This document shows, piece by piece, positions 43,297-52,104 of a stretch of 64,000 nt of DNA (positions are counted from its first letter, which is position 1; each line of letters begins with the position of its first letter). The position numbers and the translations under genes were made by a program. The DNA comes from Cecembia rubra (GTDB lineage: Bacteria; Bacteroidota; Bacteroidia; Cytophagales; Cyclobacteriaceae): the NCBI RefSeq assembly GCF_003014575.1, contig NZ_PYGF01000004.1, positions 162,556 through 226,555 of the forward strand, given 5' to 3'. The notes below the pieces were generated by a model. That model saw only the letters and a program-made list of their open reading frames with translations, made no database searches and was not told the DNA's origin.

Positions 43297-45195
43297 ATGA
43301 AAAAGACAATAAGCATCAATATCAGCGGCATCCTTTTTCACATAGAGGAGGATGGCTATGCGACACTCAAGAAATACCTTGAGGCTATCAACAGGCATTT
43401 TTCCCATTATCCGGACAATCAGGAGATCATTTCTGATATAGAAAACCGGATTGCTGAAATCTTCCTGAGTAATTTAAAGAACAACAAGCAGGTTATCACC
43501 GCAGAAAATGTTTCCAGATTAATTGAAAAAATGGGAACTATCGCTGACTTCAAAGCGGAAGAAGTCGTGATTGAGGAAAAAGCCGAAGAAAAGAAAGAGC
43601 AGGATAATGATTTTTACAAATACATTACTCCTCCAGGACAGGAAATCAAAGGGTATAAAAAGCTGACCCGGCTTGAAAACAGAAAAATCCTGGGCGGTGT
43701 ATGTGCCGGCTTGGCTCATTACCTTTCCATAGATCCTCTCTGGACCAGATTGGTAGCTTTGCTTTTGCTTTTCAGCGGCAAACTGAATTTTGGGAAACCT
43801 GCTTGGGACTTTCTTCCCTGGAATTTTAATTTCTCTCTTTCTTTGGGGATTTGGGCATTGATTGCCTATGTGGTACTCTGGGTTATATTACCTGTTTCCT
43901 TCGAAGAACCTGAAGACAAGCATATCAAAAAACTCTACCGTAATCCTGATGACAGGACTTTGGGGGGAGTCGCCAGTGGATTGGCAGCCTACTTTAATAT
44001 TGAAGTTCTATGGATCAGGTTGCTTTTTATTGCTTTGATCTTTGCAGGAGGAGCAGGTTTTGTAATCTATCTGATCCTTTGGATCATAACTCCGCAGGCA
44101 AAATCCATTACAGAAAGGATTGAAATGAAGGGAGGAGCCATTACTTTGGACAACATTGAAAATACCATCAAGGAAAACCTGAATCCAATTCCTCCGGTAC
44201 AGGAGAGCCAGACCAAAAAATTATTGATGGCCCCATTTAGGTTCCTTGGAAAAGTGATCAATAAACTTGGTGAAGCATTGGGCCCTTTGGGAAAATTTTT
44301 ACTGGCAGTGGTCAGGGTATTCTTCGGACTGATCATATCCTTTATTGGAATTGCCATTATAATCACGCCTATAGTTTTACTTGGGGTATATTTCCAATTA
44401 GTTCCGGTTGAAGACAGCATGATTGTCCTGGACAATATACCTGCAGAATGGATCAGTGATATTTTACCGGTATGGTTGGCCATCGCCGTAGGCTTCTCAA
44501 TATTGATTCCAGGCCTGATTATACTTCTACTTGGCATCAGTGTAATTGTAAAGAAAAGCATTATTGATGGTAGATTTGGTTTGATCGCACTGGGAGTATG
44601 GCTCTTAAGCATAGGGGTAGCTGGATTTCAGATTCCAAAAGTAGTATCCCAATTTAAAACCGAAGCAGTCCATACAGAGGAAGTCAATATCCAGTTAAAT
44701 GAAGGTGTAATGGTGTTGAAATCACAAGCCACTCAAAAGGATGAAGGAATATTTGACTTGGTCAACCTGGAAATCAATGGAATTGACGGAAAAGAAGTAG
44801 TCCTTGTAAAGGACTTCAAATCGAAAGGTAAAGGATATGAAGATGCACTAAAAAATGCCAGTAATATCCAATATGGATATGTAGTCTCAGACTCAATCAT
44901 CACCTTTGAAAGAAGTCTGGATCTTAGCAAATTGGAAAAATTCAGGGGACAAAGCCTAAAACTGACTTTAGAAGTTCCTTTTGACAAACCATTTGTAATG
45001 GATAAATCCATACTTCCCATTATCCGAAATACCATCAACAAAGCCGGTTATAAAACCCGTGATGTGAGCACAAGAAATTACTGGGTCTTCAATGAAGATG
45101 GATTGCTATGTCTGAATTGCAGTAATGGTAAAAAACTCAGTAAGGCTGACAGTGTTTCCAAAACAAAATTTGAAGGAACCTTTATGTTGAAATAA
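43297..45195 (+). CDS. membrane protein with two PspC domains
   Basis: A 632-residue polytopic membrane protein. A short beta N-terminal domain (MKKTISINISGILFHIEEDG) comes first. Two PspC modules follow, each starting with a basic/aromatic turn: RKILGGVCAGLAHYLSIDPLWTR and RTLGGVASGLAAYFNIEVLWIR. Four or five further hydrophobic helices follow, and then a C-terminal ~180-residue soluble part with a late CLNCSNGKK. PspC proteins sense membrane stress with PspB/PspA in enterics. Here it is paired with PadR. I chose ATG 43297; an in-frame longer reading begins inside padR. Confidence 0.87.
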   Translation: MKKTISINISGILFHIEEDGYATLKKYLEAINRHFSHYPDNQEIISDIENRIAEIFLSNLKNNKQVITAENVSRLIEKMGTIADFKAEEVVIEEKAEEKKEQDNDFYKYITPPGQEIKGYKKLTRLENRKILGGVCAGLAHYLSIDPLWTRLVALLLLFSGKLNFGKPAWDFLPWNFNFSLSLGIWALIAYVVLWVILPVSFEEPEDKHIKKLYRNPDDRTLGGVASGLAAYFNIEVLWIRLLFIALIFAGGAGFVIYLILWIITPQAKSITERIEMKGGAITLDNIENTIKENLNPIPPVQESQTKKLLMAPFRFLGKVINKLGEALGPLGKFLLAVVRVFFGLIISFIGIAIIITPIVLLGVYFQLVPVEDSMIVLDNIPAEWISDILPVWLAIAVGFSILIPGLIILLLGISVIVKKSIIDGRFGLIALGVWLLSIGVAGFQIPKVVSQFKTEAVHTEEVNIQLNEGVMVLKSQATQKDEGIFDLVNLEINGIDGKEVVLVKDFKSKGKGYEDALKNASNIQYGYVVSDSIITFERSLDLSKLEKFRGQSLKLTLEVPFDKPFVMDKSILPIIRNTINKAGYKTRDVSTRNYWVFNEDGLLCLNCSNGKKLSKADSVSKTKFEGTFMLK

Positions 45196-45878
45196 ACATC
45201 AAATAAACTAAACCAACACCAAGAAGCCACCCAGTACTTTGGGTGGCTTTTTTTCATTTCGGTTGGTGAATTGATTTTAACCCGAATTCAAAGACGTTTT
45301 ATAAATTATGTGATGGGACCTGCTTGATATGAATAATGAAATTTATAAAAGAACCGAATAAAACTGATAACGTGTATCTATAAACAAGACAGGGACCGGA
45401 CGGGGTTTAAAAAAAAGTCCTTGAAAATCTTTTGAATGAGGGGCCAAGAAACAGGCTGGGTATATGAATAAGAGCCAAGGCAAAACTAGGAATTTGTCCG
45501 GGCCGGCATTGGCCTTATGAAGGAAGGAACCATAAGAAATGAACCAGCTGGATCATTTGGGTGACTGGTCCGTTGAAAGGGCTGGGCTCATAAATTCTAA
45601 CTTTTTTGGGTTAATTATTATCAAGTCCTCATGGTTTTAAACCAAACCTCAAAAAGGACAAAAAAAGCAACAAAGAGTAAATGTCAACAATTTATTCAGT
45701 CAGGTTGAATTTAAAATAAATAATCTGATCCCATTTAGGGTTAAAGGGATGGAATTAAGAATTAGGATTTAAGAAGGAAATTGGATTGCTTCGAAGATTT
45801 AATAACCTTTAACGGAAATGAAAAACTAAAAACCGCAAAAACTTGTACATTTAAATCAAGAATCAACCCAATTTATCC
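45196..45878. other. non-coding gap of about 680 bp
   Basis: Apart from the terminator near its left end I see no convincing gene, RNA or repeat here. The sequence has frequent stops in all frames, several A runs and short purine-rich stretches. A TACATTTA (45846-45853) just before the beta-CASP gene is a 7/8 match to the -7 box. Confidence 0.5.
45224..45254 (+). terminator. terminator of the padR-pspC operon
   Basis: AAGCCACCCA (45224-45233) pairs with TGGGTGGCTT (45240-45249) and is followed by a T run, 29 bp after the PspC gene stop. Confidence 0.88.
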
Positions 45879-47279
45879 ATGCAGGTAAAAGTGAAATTTT
45901 TAGGCGGGGCCAAAACTGTAACAGGATCCAGATACTTATTGGAACTGGACCATCAAAAAATCCTCGTGGACTGCGGCCTCTTTCAAGGATTGAAAGAATT
46001 CCGGCTTCGCAACTGGGAATCATTTCCCATTGATCCAAAATCAATAGACCTGGTCATCTTAACCCATGCACATATTGATCATAGTGGTTACTTGCCCAAA
46101 TTGGTCAAAGAAGGATTTTCAGGGCCTATATATTGCACTTATGCAACGGATGAATTGGTCCGTATTCTGCTTTTAGATGCTGGCAAACTCCAAGAAGAAG
46201 AAGCAGCTTATGCCCAAAGGAAAGGTTATTCCAGCCATGAGAAACCCATGCCACTTTATACTATTGAAGATGTGGAGAAGGTTTTCCCATTTTTGAAACC
46301 AGTGGATATGAATGAAGAAATTCAGCTCAATGAAAAAGTGAACATCACTTTTTTCAATGCTGGACATATCCTTGGAGCAGCAATTGTGAAAATAAAAGTC
46401 AAAGGAGATTATCAAGAAAAAAAATTGGTGTTCTCAGGAGATTTGGGAAGATATCATGATCCCATCTTTCATGCACCTGCAAGAATACCTTTTGCAGATG
46501 TCCTGTTTATGGAATCTACCTATGGAAACCGAAGCCAGAAAGAACAAAAGCCTGTGGATGAATTGGCAAGAGCCATCAGAGAAACTTACCGAAATGGAGG
46601 AGTGGCCATTATTCCTGCTTTTGCTGTTGGCAGGACACAAATGATCCTTTATTACCTGCATTACCTCCAACAAAAGGGCAACATACCTGATATCCCCATA
46701 TTCGTGGATAGTCCCATGGCCATTGATGTGACCAAATTATACAAGAAATACACTGAATACCATAGACTTGGTCCCCTTTTGGAAGAGGAGGGGGCCAACC
46801 CTTTCCTTCATAAAAACCTCCATTATTATCAAACCCAAGAAGCCTCCATGTCACTCAATGCGATCAGAGGAGACGCAATTATCATATCGGCAAGCGGGAT
46901 GGCCACTGGTGGTAGAATCTTGCATCATTTATACAACAGACTGCCCCGAGAGCAAGATAGCATCATTTTTGTAGGATATCAGGCGGAAGGCACCAGAGGC
47001 AGAAGGCTCCTTGAAGGCGAATCCACATCAAGGATGTATGGGGTAGAGGTTCCTGTGAAATCCAAAATATACTATATTGAAGGCCTTTCCGCTCATGCGG
47101 ACCAAGAGGAATTGATGGAATGGGCAGAAGGGTTTGCTAGTAAACCGAAAATGACATTCCTTATTCATGGGGAAAAAGAAGCTTCTGAAACCCTTTCACA
47201 AAAATTGACCGAAATATTGCAGTGGAATACCATAGTTCCTGAATACATGGAAAGCTTTTCCTTGTTTGAAGGCATTTAA
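45879..47279 (+). CDS. MBL-fold RNA hydrolase, beta-CASP type
   Basis: A 466-residue metallo-beta-lactamase-fold protein with the zinc motif ILTHAHIDHSGYLPKL, then the MBL Asp (FSGDLGRYHDP). A beta-CASP module has the STYGNR Asp/Glu region and the final histidines in GLSAHADQEEL and FLIHGEKEA. These proteins include CPSF-73-like and archaeal/bacterial endo/exoribonucleases that process RNA 3' ends. Bacterial members of this size act as RNases of unclear target. It is followed 15 bp later by the subtilase gene and is probably co-transcribed with it. Confidence 0.9.
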   Translation: MQVKVKFLGGAKTVTGSRYLLELDHQKILVDCGLFQGLKEFRLRNWESFPIDPKSIDLVILTHAHIDHSGYLPKLVKEGFSGPIYCTYATDELVRILLLDAGKLQEEEAAYAQRKGYSSHEKPMPLYTIEDVEKVFPFLKPVDMNEEIQLNEKVNITFFNAGHILGAAIVKIKVKGDYQEKKLVFSGDLGRYHDPIFHAPARIPFADVLFMESTYGNRSQKEQKPVDELARAIRETYRNGGVAIIPAFAVGRTQMILYYLHYLQQKGNIPDIPIFVDSPMAIDVTKLYKKYTEYHRLGPLLEEEGANPFLHKNLHYYQTQEASMSLNAIRGDAIIISASGMATGGRILHHLYNRLPREQDSIIFVGYQAEGTRGRRLLEGESTSRMYGVEVPVKSKIYYIEGLSAHADQEELMEWAEGFASKPKMTFLIHGEKEASETLSQKLTEILQWNTIVPEYMESFSLFEGI

Positions 47280-47294
47280 TTATAATCATCCAAC

Positions 47295-48932
47295 ATGTTT
47301 ACCCAAAAGAAATCCCTTGTGGGAGCTATGCTCCCTATTTTATTGATATCCCTATCATGCAGTTCAATTAGCCCTACTTCAAAAACACTAAAGGCTCCAA
47401 ATGAACTGTTGGTGAAAAAAGGAGAAATCACTGATTACGAAAGATTTAACTGGCAGCACCTTGACCTTCTAAAAGATACCATTCCAGGCATGAGCGTGGA
47501 GAGGGCCTATAATGAACTGATCAGAAAAAAGAAAGGCAAACCAGTCACCGTTGCAGTTTTGGATGCAGGGATTGACTTAGAGCATGAGGACCTGGCTCCT
47601 GTACTTTGGGTCAACCCAAAAGAAATTGCTGCTAATGGAAAAGACGATGACGGCAATGGCTTTGTGGATGATGTTCATGGATATAATTTCCTGGGTGATT
47701 CTTACCATGAAAGACTTGAATATACCAGAATTTTGAGTTTGGGGCTGGGAGATGAATATTTACAGGTGATGGCAAGAATTAAATTCGAGGAGGATGCACA
47801 AGAAAGCTTAACCTACCTCGCACAAATTCAGGAACTCAAATCCACTATATCTATGGCAGACCTTACCGCCAAGCACTTATTGGGAAAACAAGCATATGAA
47901 GCAGAGGATATTTATAAACTTAAATCCGATGATGAAGACATTCAGGAGATTTTGGGATTTTTGAGAAGCGTTTTATCCATGTCTGGAAGTTTGGAGGCCA
48001 TAATGGAAGATTTGGAAGAAGCCGAAAAACATTATGGAACCAAAGCAAAATACCATTTGAACCTTGAGTTTGATGGAAGAAAACCAGTAGGAGACAATCC
48101 CTATGACCTCAAAGACTTTCCTTATGGCAATGGAAATCCGAATATCATGGACGTGGAAGAAAGCCACGGTACCCATGTAGCTGGTATTATTGCTGCAGAT
48201 AGAAACAATGAAATAGGGATAAGGGGTGTAGCCAATAATGTATCCATCATGAGCATCAGGGCCGTACCGGATGGTGATGAATACGACAAGGATATAGCTT
48301 TAGGGATCAGGTATGCAGTAGACAACGGCGCAAAAATCATAAATGCGAGTTTTGGCAAATCTTTTTCCCCAAATGCAGAATGGGTTTATGAGGCCCTGGA
48401 ATATGCCGCATCGAAAAATGTGCTGATCGTTCATGCTGCAGGAAATGACGGAATGGACCTGGATAATCCGGAAAACCACAACTTCCCCAATGACCATAAA
48501 TTCCAAAACGGAAGAGAATTTGTAGACAATGTAATCACCGTGGGAGCGATAAGTATGGAATATGGCCCCGATATGGTGGCCTCATTCTCCAATTTTGGGG
48601 CAAAAAATGTTGATGTATTTGCTCCAGGGGTGGGAATTTTTTCCACCATGCCGGAATCTGACTATGATTTTCAAAGCGGAACCTCGATGGCCGCACCAGC
48701 AGTGGCAGGAGTAGCGGCATTGATTTGGTCTTACAATCCCAACTTGACTGCAGCTCAGGTCAAAAAAATAATTATGGAATCTGGTTTGGATATCCCTGTA
48801 AGGCTCAGGTTGATGAATAATCCTTCCCGCACTTTTGCATTGGGAGAAATATCAAAATCAGGCAAGATCGTAAATGCTTACAACGCCCTTATACTGGCCC
48901 GACAAGTAGCCAAAGGGAAAATCAAATTGTGA
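47295..48932 (+). CDS. S8 subtilisin-like protease, lipoprotein
   Basis: A 545-residue secreted serine protease. The N-terminus has a lipoprotein signal (ILLISLSCSS). The catalytic triad is Asp90 (AVLDAGIDLEHED), His291 (ESHGTHVAGI) and Ser464 (SGTSMAAPAVAG). The distance from Asp to His is about 200 residues, some 150 more than in subtilisin. The insertion (AQESLTYLAQIQELKS and a predicted helical, acidic block) is a family-specific feature of Bacteroidota lipoprotein subtilases. No T9SS domain is seen, so lipid anchoring should hold it at the membrane. Confidence 0.9.
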   Translation: MFTQKKSLVGAMLPILLISLSCSSISPTSKTLKAPNELLVKKGEITDYERFNWQHLDLLKDTIPGMSVERAYNELIRKKKGKPVTVAVLDAGIDLEHEDLAPVLWVNPKEIAANGKDDDGNGFVDDVHGYNFLGDSYHERLEYTRILSLGLGDEYLQVMARIKFEEDAQESLTYLAQIQELKSTISMADLTAKHLLGKQAYEAEDIYKLKSDDEDIQEILGFLRSVLSMSGSLEAIMEDLEEAEKHYGTKAKYHLNLEFDGRKPVGDNPYDLKDFPYGNGNPNIMDVEESHGTHVAGIIAADRNNEIGIRGVANNVSIMSIRAVPDGDEYDKDIALGIRYAVDNGAKIINASFGKSFSPNAEWVYEALEYAASKNVLIVHAAGNDGMDLDNPENHNFPNDHKFQNGREFVDNVITVGAISMEYGPDMVASFSNFGAKNVDVFAPGVGIFSTMPESDYDFQSGTSMAAPAVAGVAALIWSYNPNLTAAQVKKIIMESGLDIPVRLRLMNNPSRTFALGEISKSGKIVNAYNALILARQVAKGKIKL

Positions 48933-49019
48933 TTTTTTTAAAAAGTTTAAAATGAATAGTTCATGGTTTGGGTAACATAAACCTTTTTTGTTTTATTTGG
49001 CGTTAGAATACATGTGAAG

Positions 49020-49093
49020 ACTTTAGGGGTGCCTTTAAGGCTGAGATCAAACCCTTTGAACCTGATACGGGTCATACCGGCGAAGGAAAAAGT
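49020..49093 (+). promoter_or_regulatory. TPP riboswitch aptamer (THI element)
   Basis: The conserved core is present: GGGGTGCC (49026-49033), CTGAGA (49041-49046) with ACCCTTTGAACCTGAT (49051-49066), then the GGGTCATACCGGCGAAGGAA end. Stem P1 is formed by ACTTT (49020-49024) and AAAGT (49089-49093). It stands upstream of the thiM operon. TPP binding should lower expression of the operon. Confidence 0.93.
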
Positions 49094-49132
49094 TAAACCA
49101 AATGCGCGGACTGCGCACCTGTATACTTTTTC
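49086..49132 (+). promoter_or_regulatory. riboswitch expression platform, alternative hairpin
   Basis: GAAAAAGT (49086-49093), the 3' side of P1, is fully complementary to ACTTTTTC (49125-49132). An inner hairpin, TGCGC/GCGCA (49103-49107 with 49113-49117), lies between them. The two pairings of AAAGT exclude each other, which is the switch logic. No T run follows, so control may be of translation or of a nearby processing/termination step. ATG of thiM is at 49177. Confidence 0.5.
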
Positions 49133-49176
49133 TACATCCCTAAAGCTCCAAAAAGAAATACTTTAAAGCTAAATTT

Positions 49177-49968
49177 ATGGAGCAGATCAGTGAATTATTA
49201 AAAAAACTAAGAAACCAATCCCCCCTTGTCCAAAGCATTACCAATTATGTAGTAATGAACAATACCGCCAATGCACTATTGGCGGCAGGAGCTTCACCCA
49301 TCATGGCCCATGCACATAGTGAAGTCAAAGACATGGTCAATTTAGTAGGCGCTTTAGTGATTAATATTGGCACATTGGATGAATATTGGTCAGAAAGTAT
49401 GCTTATAGCTGCAGAACATGCCCATTCAATTCAGAAACCTTGGGTGCTGGACCCAGTGGGTGCAGGTGCTACCCCTTATAGAAACGAACTTCTGAGCAAA
49501 CTCTTACCCTTCAAACCTACTGTAATCCGTGGGAATGCCTCTGAGATTATGTCTTTGACCAGTGTGAATATCAAAAGCAAGGGTGTGGACAGCACCAACA
49601 CATCCGATGAGGCCATTGAAGCTGGTATATTGCTTTCCAGCCAGACTGATGCAGTTGTGGTAATTTCAGGTGAAGTCGATTACATCATTGAGAGAAACCG
49701 AATCTCACAAGTGAAAAATGGCAATCCTATTATGGCCAAAATCACAGGAATGGGCTGTACTGCCTCGGCATTGACAGGTGCTTTTGTTGCAATCGAAAAG
49801 GACTATATGCTCGCCTGTACAGCAGCTATGGCCCTGATGGGAGTCGCAGGTGATTTGGCAGCAGAAAAATCTGAAGGACCTGGAACCCTTCAGCTCCATT
49901 TTTATGATGCCCTTTACAATTTACAGCCTGAGGAATTTGGGGAAAGAATGATTGTCAAGTATCCATGA
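49177..49968 (+). CDS. thiM: hydroxyethylthiazole kinase
   Basis: A 263-residue ribokinase-fold enzyme phosphorylating 4-methyl-5-(hydroxyethyl)thiazole, the thiazole salvage step of thiamine synthesis. It has SITNYVVMNNTANALLAAGASPIMAH (N-terminal ThiM block, quoted in part: NNTANALLAAGASPIM), WVLDPVGAGATPYRN and the catalytic MGCTASALTGAF. It is the first gene behind the TPP riboswitch and overlaps thiE by four bases. Confidence 0.95.
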   Translation: MEQISELLKKLRNQSPLVQSITNYVVMNNTANALLAAGASPIMAHAHSEVKDMVNLVGALVINIGTLDEYWSESMLIAAEHAHSIQKPWVLDPVGAGATPYRNELLSKLLPFKPTVIRGNASEIMSLTSVNIKSKGVDSTNTSDEAIEAGILLSSQTDAVVVISGEVDYIIERNRISQVKNGNPIMAKITGMGCTASALTGAFVAIEKDYMLACTAAMALMGVAGDLAAEKSEGPGTLQLHFYDALYNLQPEEFGERMIVKYP

Positions 49969-50618
49969 ACCAATCAACTTTCCCATATAGACTCTATTTG
50001 GTGACAGATCAGGCAAGTTGTCTGGGAAGGAACTTTTTCTGGGTAGTGGAAGAAGCATTAAAGGGAGGGGTGGACATTGTCCAAATCCGGGAAAAATCAC
50101 TCCCCTTGGAAGATTTCATAAGGAAAGCGGAGCAACTAAAGGCAATTTGCAAAAAGTACCAAGTCCCCTTAATCATCAACGATTCGGTGAAAGTAGCAAA
50201 AATTGTGGATGCGGAAGGGCTTCATGTGGGACAGGAAGACGCCAACATCAAGGAAGCGAAAGCAATTCTGGGATCCAGTAAAACATTGGGGCTGTCATTG
50301 GAAAATATGGAAGATTTACGGAAACCTTATTGTGAAGATGCCTGGTATTATGGTGTGAGTCCTATTTATGCCACCCCTACCAAAAAAGACACCAAAAGCG
50401 AATGGGGATTGGAAGGATTGGCAAATTTAAGAAATGCAACCGATAAACCTCTGGTCGCGATCGGCAGGGTGAACCTAGATAATGCGGCCAATATCATTAG
50501 CCATGGGGCAGATTGCCTGGCCGTAGTCTCAGGGATTTGCAGTGCTCCTAGCCCTGCCCATGCTGCTGAGGCATTAAGAAAGAAAATCGAAGAAGGATTA
50601 AATCATCAATCATGGTAA
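49965..50618 (+). CDS. thiE: thiamine phosphate synthase
   Basis: A 217-residue TIM-barrel enzyme joining HMP pyrophosphate and thiazole phosphate to thiamine phosphate. Motifs: DIVQIREKSLPLEDF, LIINDSVKVAK, GLHVGQED, GVSPIYATPTKKD and a phosphate loop VAIGRVN. It lies between thiM and thiD with overlapping ends. The last phosphate loop reads IGRVN instead of the more usual IGGI, a small deviation. Confidence 0.94.
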   Translation: MNQSTFPYRLYLVTDQASCLGRNFFWVVEEALKGGVDIVQIREKSLPLEDFIRKAEQLKAICKKYQVPLIINDSVKVAKIVDAEGLHVGQEDANIKEAKAILGSSKTLGLSLENMEDLRKPYCEDAWYYGVSPIYATPTKKDTKSEWGLEGLANLRNATDKPLVAIGRVNLDNAANIISHGADCLAVVSGICSAPSPAHAAEALRKKIEEGLNHQSW

Positions 50619-51442
50619 AAAACTACATCCCTGTCCTAAGCATTGCAGGTTCAGACAGTGGAGGAGGTGCAGGCATACAAGCAGATCTCAAGACTTTTGC
50701 TGCTCTGGGCTGCTATGGCATGACGGTCATTACCGCCACTACCGCACAGAACACCCAAGGAGTCAGGGAAATATTTCCCATCCCTCCCAATCATATTGAA
50801 GCACAAATGATGGCAGTCTTGGAAGACATCCCGCCCAAAGCCATAAAAATAGGCATGGTCAATCAACCTGATGTAGTGGAAGTCCTGGCCAAAACTTTAA
50901 AAAAGTTTCCCCATATCCCAATAGTTTTTGACCCGGTCATGGTAGCTACTTCCGGTGATCGGTTGATAGCCGATGGCACCGTAGCCCTTTTGAAAGAACA
51001 GCTCTTCCCATTGGCAACTTTGATCACCCCCAACCTGGATGAAGCCACCGTGCTGACCGGGTATGCGGTGGATTCAGTGGAAAAAATGCACCAAGCAGGA
51101 AAAGACATCCTTAATATGAAATGCCAAGCTGTCCTCATCAAAGGAGGTCACTTGAACACACCTGTTATTCAAGACATTCTATTCCAAAAAGAAAGGCCCG
51201 AGCAATCCTATAAAAGCACCTATATTAAAACCAACAATTTGCACGGTACCGGATGTACCCTTTCTTCTGCCATTGCTGCAGAATTAGCTAAAGGGCACGA
51301 ATTACATATGGCTGTTGAAAATGCAAGACAATACGTTTACGGAGCATTGGAGGCTGGAAAAGACATCAAAACAGGCCATGGAAATGGCCCATTAAATCAT
51401 TTCTATCAACCTCAATCACAAATTATTCATGAGCTGGACTAA
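50612..51442 (+). CDS. thiD: hydroxymethylpyrimidine (phosphate) kinase
   Basis: A 276-residue ribokinase-fold kinase that phosphorylates HMP and then HMP phosphate. It has SIAGSDSGGGAGIQADLKTF, VITATTAQNTQGV, FDPVMVATSGDRLI, and the catalytic GTGCTLSSAIAAELAKG. The overlap with thiE (seven bases) and tenA (14 bases) indicates one transcript. Together with thiM and tenA it makes a salvage route; thiC, thiG and thiS are absent here. Confidence 0.95.
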   Translation: MVKNYIPVLSIAGSDSGGGAGIQADLKTFAALGCYGMTVITATTAQNTQGVREIFPIPPNHIEAQMMAVLEDIPPKAIKIGMVNQPDVVEVLAKTLKKFPHIPIVFDPVMVATSGDRLIADGTVALLKEQLFPLATLITPNLDEATVLTGYAVDSVEKMHQAGKDILNMKCQAVLIKGGHLNTPVIQDILFQKERPEQSYKSTYIKTNNLHGTGCTLSSAIAAELAKGHELHMAVENARQYVYGALEAGKDIKTGHGNGPLNHFYQPQSQIIHELD

Positions 51443-52085
51443 AAACACCTGGAAGAGAATTACCCCTCTTTATGAAAAAATTCTGGCAATGCCATTTAAC
51501 CAAGAGCTTATGCAAGGTACCCTGCCCCTAGAAAAATTCAAATTTTATATGGCACAGGATGCCTACTATCTGGGCGAATTTGGTAAAGCCCTAAGCACCC
51601 TCTCCGGAAGAATGGAAAAGATGGCACATGTCCTTGAATTCGCCCATTTTGCAGCGGGAGCCATAGAAGTGGAAAGGGCTTTACATGAAAGTTACTTTAA
51701 AACACTGGGAATTCCCGATACCATTGAACCCAGTCCAAGCTGCCTACTCTATACAAATTTTCTTCTCAAAGAAGCCAAATATGCGGATTTGGCTACTGCA
51801 GTAGCTGCTGTTCTCCCCTGCTTTTGGATTTACAAAAAAGTAGGAGATCATATTTTTGAGCAACAGTCCAGTGTGGAAAACAATCCCTATAAAAACTGGA
51901 TCGACACCTATTCAGGAGAAGCATTTGCCGAATCAGTCCAAAAGGCCATATCAATTACGGATGAACTGGCAGAGCAATCCAGTCCATCTGCAAATGAAGC
52001 TATGTTCAAGGCTTTTGAAATGGCCAGTAAACTGGAATGGATGTTTTGGGATAGTGCTTATCGTCTTGAGAAATGGCCAGTATAA
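51429..52085 (+). CDS. tenA: TenA-family aminopyrimidine aminohydrolase (thiaminase II)
   Basis: A 218-residue all-helical protein. TenA hydrolyses amino-HMP, a breakdown product of thiamine, to HMP for salvage. FKFYMAQDAYYLGEFGKALS is the N-terminal pattern, and the catalytic Cys lies in AAVLPCFWIYKKVG with later acidic/tyrosine positions. It is the last gene of the TPP-controlled operon. Some TenA homologues with a different cysteine have other activity, but this one keeps the cysteine. Confidence 0.92.
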   Translation: MSWTKNTWKRITPLYEKILAMPFNQELMQGTLPLEKFKFYMAQDAYYLGEFGKALSTLSGRMEKMAHVLEFAHFAAGAIEVERALHESYFKTLGIPDTIEPSPSCLLYTNFLLKEAKYADLATAVAAVLPCFWIYKKVGDHIFEQQSSVENNPYKNWIDTYSGEAFAESVQKAISITDELAEQSSPSANEAMFKAFEMASKLEWMFWDSAYRLEKWPV

Positions 52086-52104
52086 CAAGAATCCAGTTGA
52101 TTTG

